45,429 nt of DNA from Akkermansia muciniphila. GTDB lineage: Bacteria; Verrucomicrobiota; Verrucomicrobiia; Methylacidiphilales; CAMAQI01. Made by a program: the position numbers and the translations under genes. How positions within the stretch are numbered: the first letter of the stretch is position 1; every line of letters begins with the position of its first letter. The notes under the pieces are model-generated. The model was given only the letters and a program-made list of their open reading frames with translations. It was not told the DNA's origin and did not search any database. Shown here one piece after another: positions 18,037-26,304 of this stretch. Where the stretch lies: assembly GCA_945883905.1 (NCBI GenBank), contig CAMCYL010000010.1, positions 1 to 45,429 of the forward strand. The letters are read 5' to 3'.

Positions 18037-19080
18037 TTACAAAATATCGATTATTTTACTAGAAATCGATAAAAAGGATTCCGAACTTTTTAAATTTTGG
18101 TTTCTGAGGACAATGGGAAGACCTTGATCACTGGCTTCACGAGTTTCCATTTCTAGGGGAATTTCCCCTAAGAGTGAAATCCCATTTTTTTCTGCCTCAC
18201 GTCTTCCTCCCCCTTCGCCGAAGATGGGATATTGTTTTCCATTATCGGAGCAGAGGAAATAGCTCATATTTTCAATAATGCCTAAGAGCGGGACATTGAC
18301 TTTTTTAAACATCGTAATTGCTTTGCGTGCATCAATGAGAGCGACCTCTTGAGGGGTTGTAACGACCACAGCCCCGGAGAGAGCGACTGTTTGGACAATG
18401 GTTAATTGAATGTCACCAGTTCCGGGAGGCAGATCGAGGATGAGAATATCAAGTTCTCCCCATTCGACATTGCGAAGAAATTGTTGAGTATAACGAGTAA
18501 CCATCGGTCCTCGAAGAATAGCCGCAGAGTCTTCATCCAAGAGGAATCCCATACTCATGAGTTTGATCCCATGACGCTCGATCGGAAGGATTTTCTGTTC
18601 CTCATTTGCATAAGGGCGTTCATTGGTCCCAAACATCAAGGCGACACTTGGTCCATAGATATCGCAGTCACAAAGACCAACTTTTTTTCCTAATTTTGCG
18701 AGACCGCAGGCGAGATTGGCGGCGACAGTAGATTTTCCAACTCCTCCTTTTCCTGAGGCGATTGCAATAATATGTTGAATTCCTGGGATTTTGTTTTGAG
18801 GGAGTCCACCGGCCTCCATGGCGGTTTGAAGGGGGGCAGCGACGGCAATATCGATATCGACACTTGTGACCTCCGGTTGTTTTTGAAGAATTGTCGAGAC
18901 CTCTTGGTGAATTTGTTTGGGAATATTTTGATCGGCAGTGGTGATTTCAATCCGTATCTTTAAATCTCCTTGGGAGATCTCAATTTTTTTGACAAGACCA
19001 AAAGAGATAATATCTCGGCTAAATCCTGGGTATTTGATCTGTTTAAGGAGTTCGATGATTTGATTTTCCTGAATGGCCAT
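18037..19080 (-). CDS. apbC: Mrp/ApbC-family P-loop ATPase (iron-sulfur cluster carrier)
   Basis: A 347-residue protein with an N-terminal MIP18/DUF59 domain (about 1-85) and a MinD/Mrp ATPase domain with the deviant Walker A GKGGVGKSTVAANLA at about 111, LILDLPPGTGDIQLT and VVTTPQEVALIDARKAITMF. Family members bind and transfer 4Fe-4S clusters. The C-terminal cluster motif is normally CxxC after ENMSYF; here it reads ENMSYFLCSDNGKQYPIFG, with a single Cys. Cluster binding may therefore differ. The gene is transcribed alone. Confidence 0.92.
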   Translation of the reverse strand: MAIQENQIIELLKQIKYPGFSRDIISFGLVKKIEISQGDLKIRIEITTADQNIPKQIHQEVSTILQKQPEVTSVDIDIAVAAPLQTAMEAGGLPQNKIPGIQHIIAIASGKGGVGKSTVAANLACGLAKLGKKVGLCDCDIYGPSVALMFGTNERPYANEEQKILPIERHGIKLMSMGFLLDEDSAAILRGPMVTRYTQQFLRNVEWGELDILILDLPPGTGDIQLTIVQTVALSGAVVVTTPQEVALIDARKAITMFKKVNVPLLGIIENMSYFLCSDNGKQYPIFGEGGGRREAEKNGISLLGEIPLEMETREASDQGLPIVLRNQNLKSSESFLSISSKIIDIL

Positions 19081-19124
19081 GACGAAAAAGTAATGCCGAT
19101 TTTGAAATTCAAAAGAAAAATCAA

Positions 19125-19424
19125 TTATTTTTCTATCTCCATCTTCAATCGATGATAAAGAAGCAGGGCTCCCTCTTGGGATAGATGGTCATCATCAAAA
19201 TAAAGAATCTTTCTCTCTTTAAGAATGCGAATTTGACCTGAGTCTTGGGGATCGAGAAAAAGATTGCGGGTTGGAATTAAAGTGTCATTTGGATAGTTCT
19301 CTAAGATTTTCTTTACGAGTGACCGTTGAACAGGAACTTGAAAGAAGGGAGAGGTTCCTTCGACGGCATAGAATGAAATTAGCGTTGTTTTTTGAGGGCT
19401 TATTTCCAGGACTCGATTTTGCAT
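19125..19424 (-). pseudogene. Remnant of an acyltransferase SGNH domain
   Basis: A 99-residue frame whose C-terminal half, QIRILKERKILYFDDDHLSQEGALLL, matches the end of the SGNH domain found after OafA-type membrane acyltransferases (the Asp-His pair lies in DDDHLS). The acyltransferase-3 membrane domain and the SGNH nucleophile block are absent, and upstream sequence on this strand is not coding. This is most likely the 3' remnant of a longer gene that modified surface polysaccharide. It could also be a small stand-alone gene. Confidence 0.5.
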
Positions 19425-19577
19425 TCAAATCTTTTACTCGTCTAGTCTGATAGCAAGTAAGCGAATGAATCGAGTATTGTCATTTGGTTCGTAACTTCGT
19501 AAATTCGTGAGAACGATGAAAAAAAGTGAATTCTCTTACTTCATTATTGATTCAAGGAATTCCCCAAACCGGAATGG

Positions 19578-20909
19578 ATGATGGTCTCTTCTATTAAGGC
19601 CTCCATAAAGACCTCCATACCGGGACCCCGCTCACTTGCGCTCGCTGAACGTTTGAGAAGAGTGGAGTGTCGGAATACGACCTTTCTTTCGCCAGAGTTT
19701 CCGATTTTTTGGGAGCGAGCCCATGGATCGAATGTTTGGGATGTGGATGGAAATTGTTTTCTCGATTTTACCAGTGGCTTTGGAGTGGCGGCCTTGGGAT
19801 ATACTCCGGAATTTACAATAGAGGCGTTGAGGGATCAGGCCTCGATTCTCTCTCATGCTATGGGGGATGTGCATCCAACGGAGTTGAAAGTTCGGCTTTG
19901 CGAGAAGCTTTCGGAGTTAACCTTTGAATCATGGGGGGTAGGAGGCGGAAAAACGATTCTTTCAAACTCTGGGGCAGAAGCGATCGAGGCAGCTTTAAAA
20001 ACGGTTTGGATGACGACCGGTAAAACGAGGATTCTTTCCTTTAAGAATAGTTATCATGGGTTAACCTGTGGTGCGTTGAATGTGACCGGTCGAAATGAAT
20101 TTCGCTCTCCCTTTCAGTCCGCGCTTACCGATATTACTGTCTTTCTTCCCTTTCCCAAGACGACAAAGGATTTTATTTTTTTAGAGCGAAAAATTCGAAT
20201 ACACCTTGCGGCGGGTCGAATTGGAGCGATTATTGTGGAGCCGATTTTAGGGCGAGGGGGGGAGAGGATCCCGCCTGACGGTTTTTTAAAGTTATTAAGA
20301 CGATGTTGTGATGAATTTGGGGTGTTGCTCATTTTTGATGAGATTTATGTCGGATGGTATCGTACAGGAAAACGGTTTGCCTGCGATCATGAGGGAGTTG
20401 TTCCGGATCTGATCTGTTTAGGAAAAGCGATGACCGGTCTTTTTCCGATGGGAGCCTGCGTGGGAAAGGCGGAGGTGATGGATCGTTGGCCGAAGTCGAA
20501 GGGGGAGGCGTTGCATACCAGTACCTTTTTAGGGAATCCGTTAGGGTGTCGTCTCGCTTTAGCTCAATTAGAGGAGTTGGAGCGAACCCATCAGAGTCTT
20601 CAGATCGATCGAAAAAGCGAGATTTTACAGCAGGAATTAGAGAAATTAGCCCTCTCCCAAAGTGGAGTCCATGATCCGCGTTCGCGAGGACTTTTAGGGG
20701 CGATTGATCTTGTCGATCCGCAAGGTCAACCCGATGGGGCTTGGGCCGCTCGAGTGATGGTAAAAGCCCTTCGTGCGGGATTAATTTTATTGGCGAGTGG
20801 AGTAGAGGGAAATGTTTTAAGTTTTACTCCTCCGTTAGTCATTGAGGAAAGCGAGCTCAAGAGGGGATTCGAAATTTTGAATTCGGTAATCACGAAAACC
20901 GATTTTTAA
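19578..20909 (+). CDS. Class III pyridoxal-phosphate aminotransferase
   Basis: A 443-residue fold-type I aminotransferase of the acetylornithine/4-aminobutyrate group. Visible signatures are DVDGNCFLDFTSGFGVAALGY, SNSGAEAIEAALK, SYHGLTCGALNVTG, the cofactor Asp in LLIFDEIYVGWYRTGKRF (Asp254) and the Schiff-base Lys283 in LICLGKAMTGLFPMG. The usual DEVQTGxGRTG is replaced by DEIYVGWYRTG, so substrate preference cannot be named. Neighbours (an acyltransferase remnant and nadD) give no pathway. ATG 19578 and the adjacent ATG are both possible starts. Confidence 0.88.
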   Translation: MMVSSIKASIKTSIPGPRSLALAERLRRVECRNTTFLSPEFPIFWERAHGSNVWDVDGNCFLDFTSGFGVAALGYTPEFTIEALRDQASILSHAMGDVHPTELKVRLCEKLSELTFESWGVGGGKTILSNSGAEAIEAALKTVWMTTGKTRILSFKNSYHGLTCGALNVTGRNEFRSPFQSALTDITVFLPFPKTTKDFIFLERKIRIHLAAGRIGAIIVEPILGRGGERIPPDGFLKLLRRCCDEFGVLLIFDEIYVGWYRTGKRFACDHEGVVPDLICLGKAMTGLFPMGACVGKAEVMDRWPKSKGEALHTSTFLGNPLGCRLALAQLEELERTHQSLQIDRKSEILQQELEKLALSQSGVHDPRSRGLLGAIDLVDPQGQPDGAWAARVMVKALRAGLILLASGVEGNVLSFTPPLVIEESELKRGFEILNSVITKTDF

Positions 20910-21036
20910 CAAATTTCTAAGACAATGTCTTTAAAAGGGGATTAAGGTTTTTGGGTATTTCTATTTTTCGAAACTCATAATTTCATTGGTGAATTTAGTT
21001 CCCATATTTCTTTCCGATTGTTAATTTAAATTTACG

Positions 21037-21621
21037 ATGATTAAAATTGGTATTTACGGGGGAAGCTTTGATCCGGTGCATTTAGCGCACGAATGGATTG
21101 TCCATCGTGCCTTGCGGGAGGGTTTGGATCGGGTGATCGTGATGCCTTGTTTTATCTCTCCCCATAAATTAGAGCATAAGCCTCAGAGCTCGGCGGAGGA
21201 TCGGCTCGGGATGCTCAGAAGTGCCTTTCGTTCCACTCCCTCCATTGAGATCTCTGATTGGGAGATTCAAAGAGGATCGATTTCATATACTTGGGAGACG
21301 ATCGACTTTTTAAAATCAAGGGATCCAGAGGCCAAGATCGTTTTGATTGTGGGGGGGGATCAATTTCAAGTGATCGAGAGTTGGACTCGATATGTCGATT
21401 GGGCCCATAGCGTTGAGTTTTTAGTCTTCCCAAGACGAGGAGAGCGAAATGAGTTTCCAAAACAGTTTAGTGAAGGGTTGAGGTTTCGAGTGGTTTCCGA
21501 TTTTCCACCTGAGATCTCCTCCTCGCAGATTCGTCAAGCGATCCGAGAGAAAGGATTGGGGGAGGAGTTGGTTTCAAGTGGGGTAAAAAAAATAATTTTA
21601 GATCGTGCTCTTTATCTTTGA
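21037..21621 (+). CDS. nadD: Nicotinate-nucleotide adenylyltransferase
   Basis: Adenylates nicotinate mononucleotide to deamido-NAD+, the step before NadE. The 194-residue protein has the nucleotidyltransferase signature GGSFDPVHLAHEW near the start, VIVMPCFISPHK, LIVGGDQFQVIESWTRY and the C-terminal SSSQIRQAI. Length and order match NadD. nadE lies upstream in the window, though not in the same operon. A PHP-domain gene follows after 66 bases. Confidence 0.94.
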   Translation: MIKIGIYGGSFDPVHLAHEWIVHRALREGLDRVIVMPCFISPHKLEHKPQSSAEDRLGMLRSAFRSTPSIEISDWEIQRGSISYTWETIDFLKSRDPEAKIVLIVGGDQFQVIESWTRYVDWAHSVEFLVFPRRGERNEFPKQFSEGLRFRVVSDFPPEISSSQIRQAIREKGLGEELVSSGVKKIILDRALYL

Positions 21622-21687
21622 TTCGATTTTAAAATGAGTTTCCAAAATAAGCTTTGATTTGCCCCTGATCCTGCGGGAGACTTTGAA

Positions 21688-22443
21688 ATGCCGATTTATC
21701 GAGTTGATTTTCATCATCATGTGAAGGGAGATCCTGTCGATTTTCTCCACTACACGGCTATCGACTTAATCGATGCGGCGGTCGTTCATCGTATCGATGT
21801 CTTGGCGATTACTCCTCATGGGGTCGTTTTTCATGATCCTCAGGCGAGAGCTTATGCCGAGCAAAAAGGGGTTCTATTAATCTTCGGCGTAGAGAAACGG
21901 ATTGAGGGAAAAGAGGTTCTTCTTTTAAATGTGATCCCTGATGAGATTCCGGCGGTGATGAGTTTTGCCGATTTGAAACGGTTACGGGCACAAAAAGGAG
22001 AGGAACTCTTAGTGGTGGCTCCGCATCCCTTTTATCCGACGAATTCTTGTATGGGGGAAGCCATGGATTCTTATGCGGATCTATTGGATGGGGTCGAGTA
22101 TGCGCATCTCCATCTTCCTTTTTATAATCCGAATGATCGCGCGGTGGAGTGGGCCAGAGAGAGGGGGAAGCCGCTTTTAGCAAATTCGGATACACATTCG
22201 CTTTTTATGATCGGACGAAATTATTCGGAGGTGGAATCGGATGACCTGAGGATCGAATCGATTTTTAAAGCGATTCGATCGCGGCGCTGCCAAGCGATCG
22301 TTCATATTCCCTCTTTGTGGGAGGTCTTTCGATTTTTAATGGAGATTTCAGTCCTTCAAGCTTTAATTCGGTTGGTGATTCCCTCTCGTATCGGAGATCC
22401 CTTTGCCCAAAATCACAAACAAAAAATGGAAAATAATTTATGA
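21688..22443 (+). CDS. PHP-domain metal-dependent hydrolase
   Basis: A 251-residue protein with PHP-domain metal ligands: VDFHHHVKGDP near the N terminus, AITPHGVVFHDP, FGVEKRIEGKEVLLL, VAPHPFYPTNSC and ANSDTHSLFMIG. PHP enzymes hydrolyse phosphate esters (histidinol phosphate, nucleotides, 3'-5' phosphodiesters); the substrate is unknown. The start ATG 21688 is followed directly by the conserved strand. The stop overlaps the start of the M32 carboxypeptidase gene by 4 bases (ATGA), so both are made from one mRNA. Confidence 0.82.
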   Translation: MPIYRVDFHHHVKGDPVDFLHYTAIDLIDAAVVHRIDVLAITPHGVVFHDPQARAYAEQKGVLLIFGVEKRIEGKEVLLLNVIPDEIPAVMSFADLKRLRAQKGEELLVVAPHPFYPTNSCMGEAMDSYADLLDGVEYAHLHLPFYNPNDRAVEWARERGKPLLANSDTHSLFMIGRNYSEVESDDLRIESIFKAIRSRRCQAIVHIPSLWEVFRFLMEISVLQALIRLVIPSRIGDPFAQNHKQKMENNL

Positions 22444-23930
22444 AATCAATAGAGGCTTATCGTCAGCTTTTTCAACGTCTCCGAGAAATCTCCTATGTGG
22501 GCGGCGCAGGGGCCCTTTTGAGTTGGGATGAGGAGACTTATCTTCCTGAAAAAGGGCAAGCCTATCGCGCGGAGCAAAAGGCTTTTTTGAGTGGCTGGAG
22601 TCATGAGCGATTTGTCGATCCTGAGGTCGGTCGTTGGCTCACGATTTGTTCGGAGGAGGGTTCCGCGTTGAGTTTTGATCAACAAGTCAATGTTCGTGAG
22701 TGGCAGAAGGATTATCATCGAGCAACGGTATTAACCAAGAAGATGGTTGAGGAATTTGAACAAGCCCGGTCTGAGACCCACCATCTGTGGGTAGAGTCTC
22801 GTCGACTGTCTGATTTTAAGAAATTCGCTCCTGGATTAAAGCGATTGGTCGATCTATCCCTCCAGCGAGCAGAGGCTTGGGGCTATGAGGAATCGCCCTA
22901 CGATGCTTTATTAGAGGAATATGAACCGGGGATTCGCGTCCGAGAATTAGTGGCGCTTTTTAAAGATCTCCGTGAACGATTGGCTCCTTTGATCCCGATG
23001 GCAGTCGAAAAATCGAGGGCGGCTGGATTTAAATTTCCAGAATTCGACTATTCACTATCGGATCAGCAGACCTTGAATCGATGGGTTGCTGAGCAGATTG
23101 GATTTGATTTTAAGGCCGGTCGAATTGATACCACCGTTCATCCATTTTGCTCTGGGATTGCCCCTGGGGATTGTCGACTGACGACTCGCTATGCGAAGGA
23201 TCAGTTTCTGACCTCCCTTTATGGAGTGATGCATGAGGCCGGGCACGGGATGTACGAACAGGGATTAAAGGATGAGGGATTTTCGACTCCGATCGGTCAG
23301 GCCCTTTCTTTGGGGATTCATGAATCACAGTCTCGCTTTTGGGAGAATCATATCGGAAGAAGTCGTCCCTTTTGGGAATTTTTATACCCGAAGGTCATGG
23401 AGCTTTTTCCACAACTGCGCGGGGTCACTTTAGATCAACTCCTGAGATGGGTGAATCGTGTGGAACCGAGTTATATTCGAGTTGAGGCCGATCCAGTGAC
23501 GTACGATCTCCATATTGTTTTACGGTTTGAGATCGAGCAGCGGCTTTTTTCTGGGGAGATAGCGGTGGAGGAGGTGCCGACCTATTGGAATGAGTCCTTT
23601 GAGAAGATGATGGGGTTAAAGGTCGAGCGAGAGGATCAGGGGGCTCTGCAGGATGTGCATTGGAGTTGGGGGTTATTTGGCTATTTTCCGACTTATACCC
23701 TTGGGAATTTAAATGCGGCACAGATTTATCAAACGATGGAAAGAGAGATCGGTCCTTTAGATTCAAAAATCAGGGCAGGGGAATTTCAATCGATTTTGAA
23801 ATGGTTACAGGAAAAAATTCACCATCAAGGAAAAAGGTTACATCCGACAGAACTCATTAAACAGGTCACTGGAAAACCGGTCGATGCATTGGCACATATC
23901 GATTATTTAACTCGTAAATTTGGACGCTAA
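22440..23930 (+). CDS. Carboxypeptidase Taq family metallopeptidase (M32)
   Basis: A 496-residue cytoplasmic zinc carboxypeptidase. The catalytic zinc motif HEAGH is at about 265-269 (MHEAGHGMYEQGL), followed by the third ligand region HESQSRFWENHIGRS. DVHWSWGLFGYFPTYTLGN and RVEADPVTYDLHIVLRF are further family signatures. N-terminal WDEETYLPEKGQAYRAEQ is also typical. It releases C-terminal amino acids from peptides. It overlaps the PHP gene by 4 bases. Confidence 0.94.
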   Translation: MKSIEAYRQLFQRLREISYVGGAGALLSWDEETYLPEKGQAYRAEQKAFLSGWSHERFVDPEVGRWLTICSEEGSALSFDQQVNVREWQKDYHRATVLTKKMVEEFEQARSETHHLWVESRRLSDFKKFAPGLKRLVDLSLQRAEAWGYEESPYDALLEEYEPGIRVRELVALFKDLRERLAPLIPMAVEKSRAAGFKFPEFDYSLSDQQTLNRWVAEQIGFDFKAGRIDTTVHPFCSGIAPGDCRLTTRYAKDQFLTSLYGVMHEAGHGMYEQGLKDEGFSTPIGQALSLGIHESQSRFWENHIGRSRPFWEFLYPKVMELFPQLRGVTLDQLLRWVNRVEPSYIRVEADPVTYDLHIVLRFEIEQRLFSGEIAVEEVPTYWNESFEKMMGLKVEREDQGALQDVHWSWGLFGYFPTYTLGNLNAAQIYQTMEREIGPLDSKIRAGEFQSILKWLQEKIHHQGKRLHPTELIKQVTGKPVDALAHIDYLTRKFGR

Positions 23931-23995
23931 GAAAATGAAGAAATCACTAGAGAAACCGCTGTCTTGATCTTTTCATACGAAGCATTAGGCTCCTT

Positions 23996-24244
23996 TTGAA
24001 AGAAAAATACGTGGAAGAATCAAAACAGATGGAGAAGCGGGCCAAGAAAGCGGCCGAAATCGTTGCAAAACCTCAGCTTTATAAGGTCTGTGAGGGGTGT
24101 GAGTCGATTGTGATGGCAAAGGCCGTTACCTGTCCCAGCTGCCACGGCTATCGTTTTGACGATGCGCCGCAGCGAGTGATTGATCAGGCTATACTATTGG
24201 GTTCTCGACCCGCAACAACCCTATCTCATGAGGACTTTCAGTAA
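23996..24244 (+). CDS. Small zinc-ribbon protein
   Basis: An 82-residue protein with a helical basic N terminus and a four-cysteine zinc ribbon (KVCEGCESIV then TCPSCHGYRF), C-x2-C and C-x2-C separated by about 14 residues. The tail has DAPQRVIDQAILLGSRP. The frame starts with TTG at 23996, or at ATG 24029 if shorter. It looks like a small zinc-binding protein of PVC bacteria, function unknown. It lies between the M32 peptidase gene and hpnH. Confidence 0.68.
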   Translation: MKEKYVEESKQMEKRAKKAAEIVAKPQLYKVCEGCESIVMAKAVTCPSCHGYRFDDAPQRVIDQAILLGSRPATTLSHEDFQ

Positions 24245-24388
24245 TTCGTTTCGTATAATTGTTTTCATATGGCAATAAAGTAATAAAAAATTGAATTGTA
24301 ATTGATTTTTCATAGTTTAGACGATTTCTTGACTATTAATGACGGATCGATAACTTCTCAGCAACTTTTAACAAACAAATAATAAATT

Positions 24389-25396
24389 ATGGTTCCTATC
24401 TCTCAAATGTGGACGGTTGCTAGCTACGTGCTTGGTCAGAAGATTAAAGGCAATAAAAAGTATCCCTTAGTACTTATGTTAGAGCCTCTTTTCCGTTGTA
24501 ATCTCGCCTGTGCAGGATGCGGAAAAATTCAATATCCGGATCATATTCTGAATAAACGACTTACACCAGAAGAGTGTTGGGCAGCTGCCGATGAATGTGC
24601 TGCTCCGATGGTTAGTATTCCTGGGGGAGAGCCTTTAATTCACCCTGAGATTGATAAGATTGTCGAAGGACTCGTCGCACGGAAGAAATATGTTTATCTT
24701 TGCACGAATGCCATTTTGCTTAAACGAAAGATCGATCTTTTTAAACCGTCAAAATATTTGACCTTTAGCGTTCATATGGATGGACTTAAAGAGGAACATG
24801 ATACAGCCGTTTGTCGTGATGGAGTTTATGATACGGCGATTGAGGGAATCAAAGAGGCGGTTAAACGTGGTTTTCGTGTTTGCACCAATACAACGCTTTT
24901 TGACAACGCAAATCCACAACATGTTCGAGATTTCTTTGATGAAATGATGCGATTGAATGTTGAAGGAATGATGCTTTCACCTGGTTACAGCTATCAAAAA
25001 GCCCCAGATCAACAGCATTTCTTAGCGCGTAGTAAAACCAATGAGCTCTTTAGCAAGATTTTAGGGAATAAAAAGAAAGAGTGGAGATTTAATCTCTCTC
25101 CGCTATTCCTTGAGTTTCTTCAAGGTCGTTTAGATTACGAATGTATTCCTTGGGGAAGTCCTTGTTATAATATCTTTGGATGGCAAAAACCGTGTTACCT
25201 CTTGCAAGATGGTTATGCGGCGACCTTCCGTGAGCTCATGGAGGAGACAAATTGGGGAGATTACGGTCATAAAAGCGGCAATGAAAAGTGTTCCAATTGT
25301 ATGGTTCACTGTGGATTTGAACCGTCATGTGTGGATGATACCTTTAGCTCCTTGAGTGGGTTTATTCGTACCGTTAAAGCGACTCTCGCCCAATAA
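24389..25396 (+). CDS. hpnH: Adenosyl-hopene transferase (radical SAM) HpnH
   Basis: A 335-residue radical SAM enzyme that joins a 5'-deoxyadenosyl group to hopene, the first step to C35 bacteriohopanepolyols. The 4Fe-4S ligands are C37, C41 and C44 in FRCNLACAGCGKIQYP, followed by the SAM motif VSIPGGEPLIHPEI. The rest (KYLTFSVHMDGLKEEHD, LSPGYSYQKAPDQQHFLAR, the C-terminal CSNCMVHCGFEPS) matches HpnH closely. No squalene-hopene cyclase or other hpn gene is in the window. A small gene follows after 40 bases and may be cotranscribed. Confidence 0.93.
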   Translation: MVPISQMWTVASYVLGQKIKGNKKYPLVLMLEPLFRCNLACAGCGKIQYPDHILNKRLTPEECWAAADECAAPMVSIPGGEPLIHPEIDKIVEGLVARKKYVYLCTNAILLKRKIDLFKPSKYLTFSVHMDGLKEEHDTAVCRDGVYDTAIEGIKEAVKRGFRVCTNTTLFDNANPQHVRDFFDEMMRLNVEGMMLSPGYSYQKAPDQQHFLARSKTNELFSKILGNKKKEWRFNLSPLFLEFLQGRLDYECIPWGSPCYNIFGWQKPCYLLQDGYAATFRELMEETNWGDYGHKSGNEKCSNCMVHCGFEPSCVDDTFSSLSGFIRTVKATLAQ

Positions 25397-25436
25397 TTCA
25401 TCTGATCTCGAATTTTTATCATTTAAAGAATTAATT

Positions 25437-25823
25437 ATGTCAAACGTAGCGACTCAAAGTATTAGTAGTTCCCCCCAGGGGATGACCTTCCATTGTCAAA
25501 GTGATCAAGAGCGAATTGAAGCGATCGATCAAGCTTTCGACTATCGAGGAGATATCACCTTGACCCTTTTTAATGGAACAATATTAGAGGGATATATCTT
25601 TAATCGAACCGCGCGTCCTCCCCATCCTCACATTCAGATGTTTTTAAAAGGGGATGAGAAACAGACGATTGTTCCTTATAGCGATATTCAATCGATTGCC
25701 TTTTCTGGAAAAGATACGGCGGATGGCAAGTCTTGGCAGAGTTGGATGGATAAAAAGGATGCCGAACGCCAAGCCGAAGCGGAACGAATTAAGGCAGAAA
25801 ACGAAAAGCTCGGAATTCTGTAG
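25437..25823 (+). CDS. Small protein following hpnH, unknown function
   Basis: A 128-residue soluble protein. The frame is open from 25356, inside hpnH, but ATG 25437 fits better. Residues about 20-95 (ERIEAIDQAFDYRGDITLTLFNGTILEGYIFNRT.., QTIVPYSDIQSIAFSGKDTADG) have the strand pattern of a small beta-barrel like Sm/PilZ-type folds. A charged helical tail KKDAERQAEAERIKAENEKL follows. I cannot name the family. Its position 40 bases behind hpnH suggests one operon. Confidence 0.7.
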   Translation: MSNVATQSISSSPQGMTFHCQSDQERIEAIDQAFDYRGDITLTLFNGTILEGYIFNRTARPPHPHIQMFLKGDEKQTIVPYSDIQSIAFSGKDTADGKSWQSWMDKKDAERQAEAERIKAENEKLGIL

Positions 25824-25914
25824 TTTTTTTTAATTTTATCGGATTTACTCCGATGGTCGTTCGATGATTCGATCCAATTCATCTCAAGGCAATGGGAGAG
25901 GAACGGGCAGAAGA

Positions 25915-25978
25915 CAAGTGTCCTTCGACGGTTTTTCGACAAGCTCAAAACTTTCAGGCCTTCGACACGCTCAGGGCT
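25915..25978. repeat. Short dispersed repeats of the TTCGACAAGCTCAGG type
   Basis: Two related units lie here: TTTTTCGACAAGCTCAAAACTTTCAGG and CCTTCGACACGCTCAGGG with CTTGCAGCTCAGGACG. They resemble the CCTGAGCTTGTCGAAGG family of short intergenic repeats seen in many environmental bacterial genomes (from memory). They lie within the 480-base gap between the hpnH partner gene and the integrase gene; the rest of that gap holds the 139-bp repeat and attL. Confidence 0.5.
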
Positions 25979-26057
25979 TGCAGCTCAGGACGTCGCATCT
26001 CTAAATCTTGGCCGGAGGCGGTGTTAGTTTGAGAAAGGAGGGAGGCGGGGATTCAAC

Positions 26058-26196
26058 GGCTCGAACGTTGCACCCCCTTTACCCCAGTGCTCTCCTCATC
26101 ACCGCACCGCGCTATTAAATGATTTCGCTTTCGCGAAGGGGAGTCTGACCATCGGAACATCTCGGCGTTGAGCCTCGACACCGATTGATCGTAGGC
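26058..26196 (-). repeat. 139-bp repeat, resident copy next to the tRNA-Asn 3' half
   Basis: This block matches 38144-38281 in the same orientation and at the same place relative to a tRNA-Asn 3' end. Nearly identical parts are CGAACGTTGCACCCCC, ACCCCAGTGCTCTCCT, GGGGAGTCTGACCATCGG, ATCTCGGCGTT and CCGATTGATCGTAGGC, with a divergent middle of about 45 bases. On the minus strand it contains a T-arm-like hairpin, CAACG-TTCGAGC-CGTTG, but no full tRNA. It probably belongs to the ancestral sequence downstream of tRNA-Asn. Confidence 0.75.
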
Positions 26197-26247
26197 GGGT
26201 GATGGTGAAATATTCCGTGATTTGGTTGGAGAGTTGAGGCCATTAAA

Positions 26248-26275
26248 TGGCTCCGGAGGTAGGGCTCGAACCTAC
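26248..26275 (-). other. attL: orphan 3' end of tRNA-Asn
   Basis: These 28 bases equal the 3' end of the intact tRNA-Asn at 38331-38358 (CCA, acceptor strand, T-arm) except for one base at 26257. They stop abruptly in the T-arm, and the element starts. The single difference makes the acceptor strand CTCCGGA, which is exactly complementary to TCCGGAG of the orphan 5' half at 38784-38790. The likely crossover core is GAACCTAC (26268-26275), shared with 38351-38358 and 38728-38735. Confidence 0.82.
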
Positions 26276-26304
26276 TGATATATGTTGATTTACAATTACT
26301 TACG

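Noticed and set aside
26041-26110. A second tRNA in the 139-bp block
   Set aside because: Only a T-arm-like hairpin and a GGAGAGCACTGGGGT segment are seen; no complete cloverleaf, and the hairpin stem is broken in the other copy.
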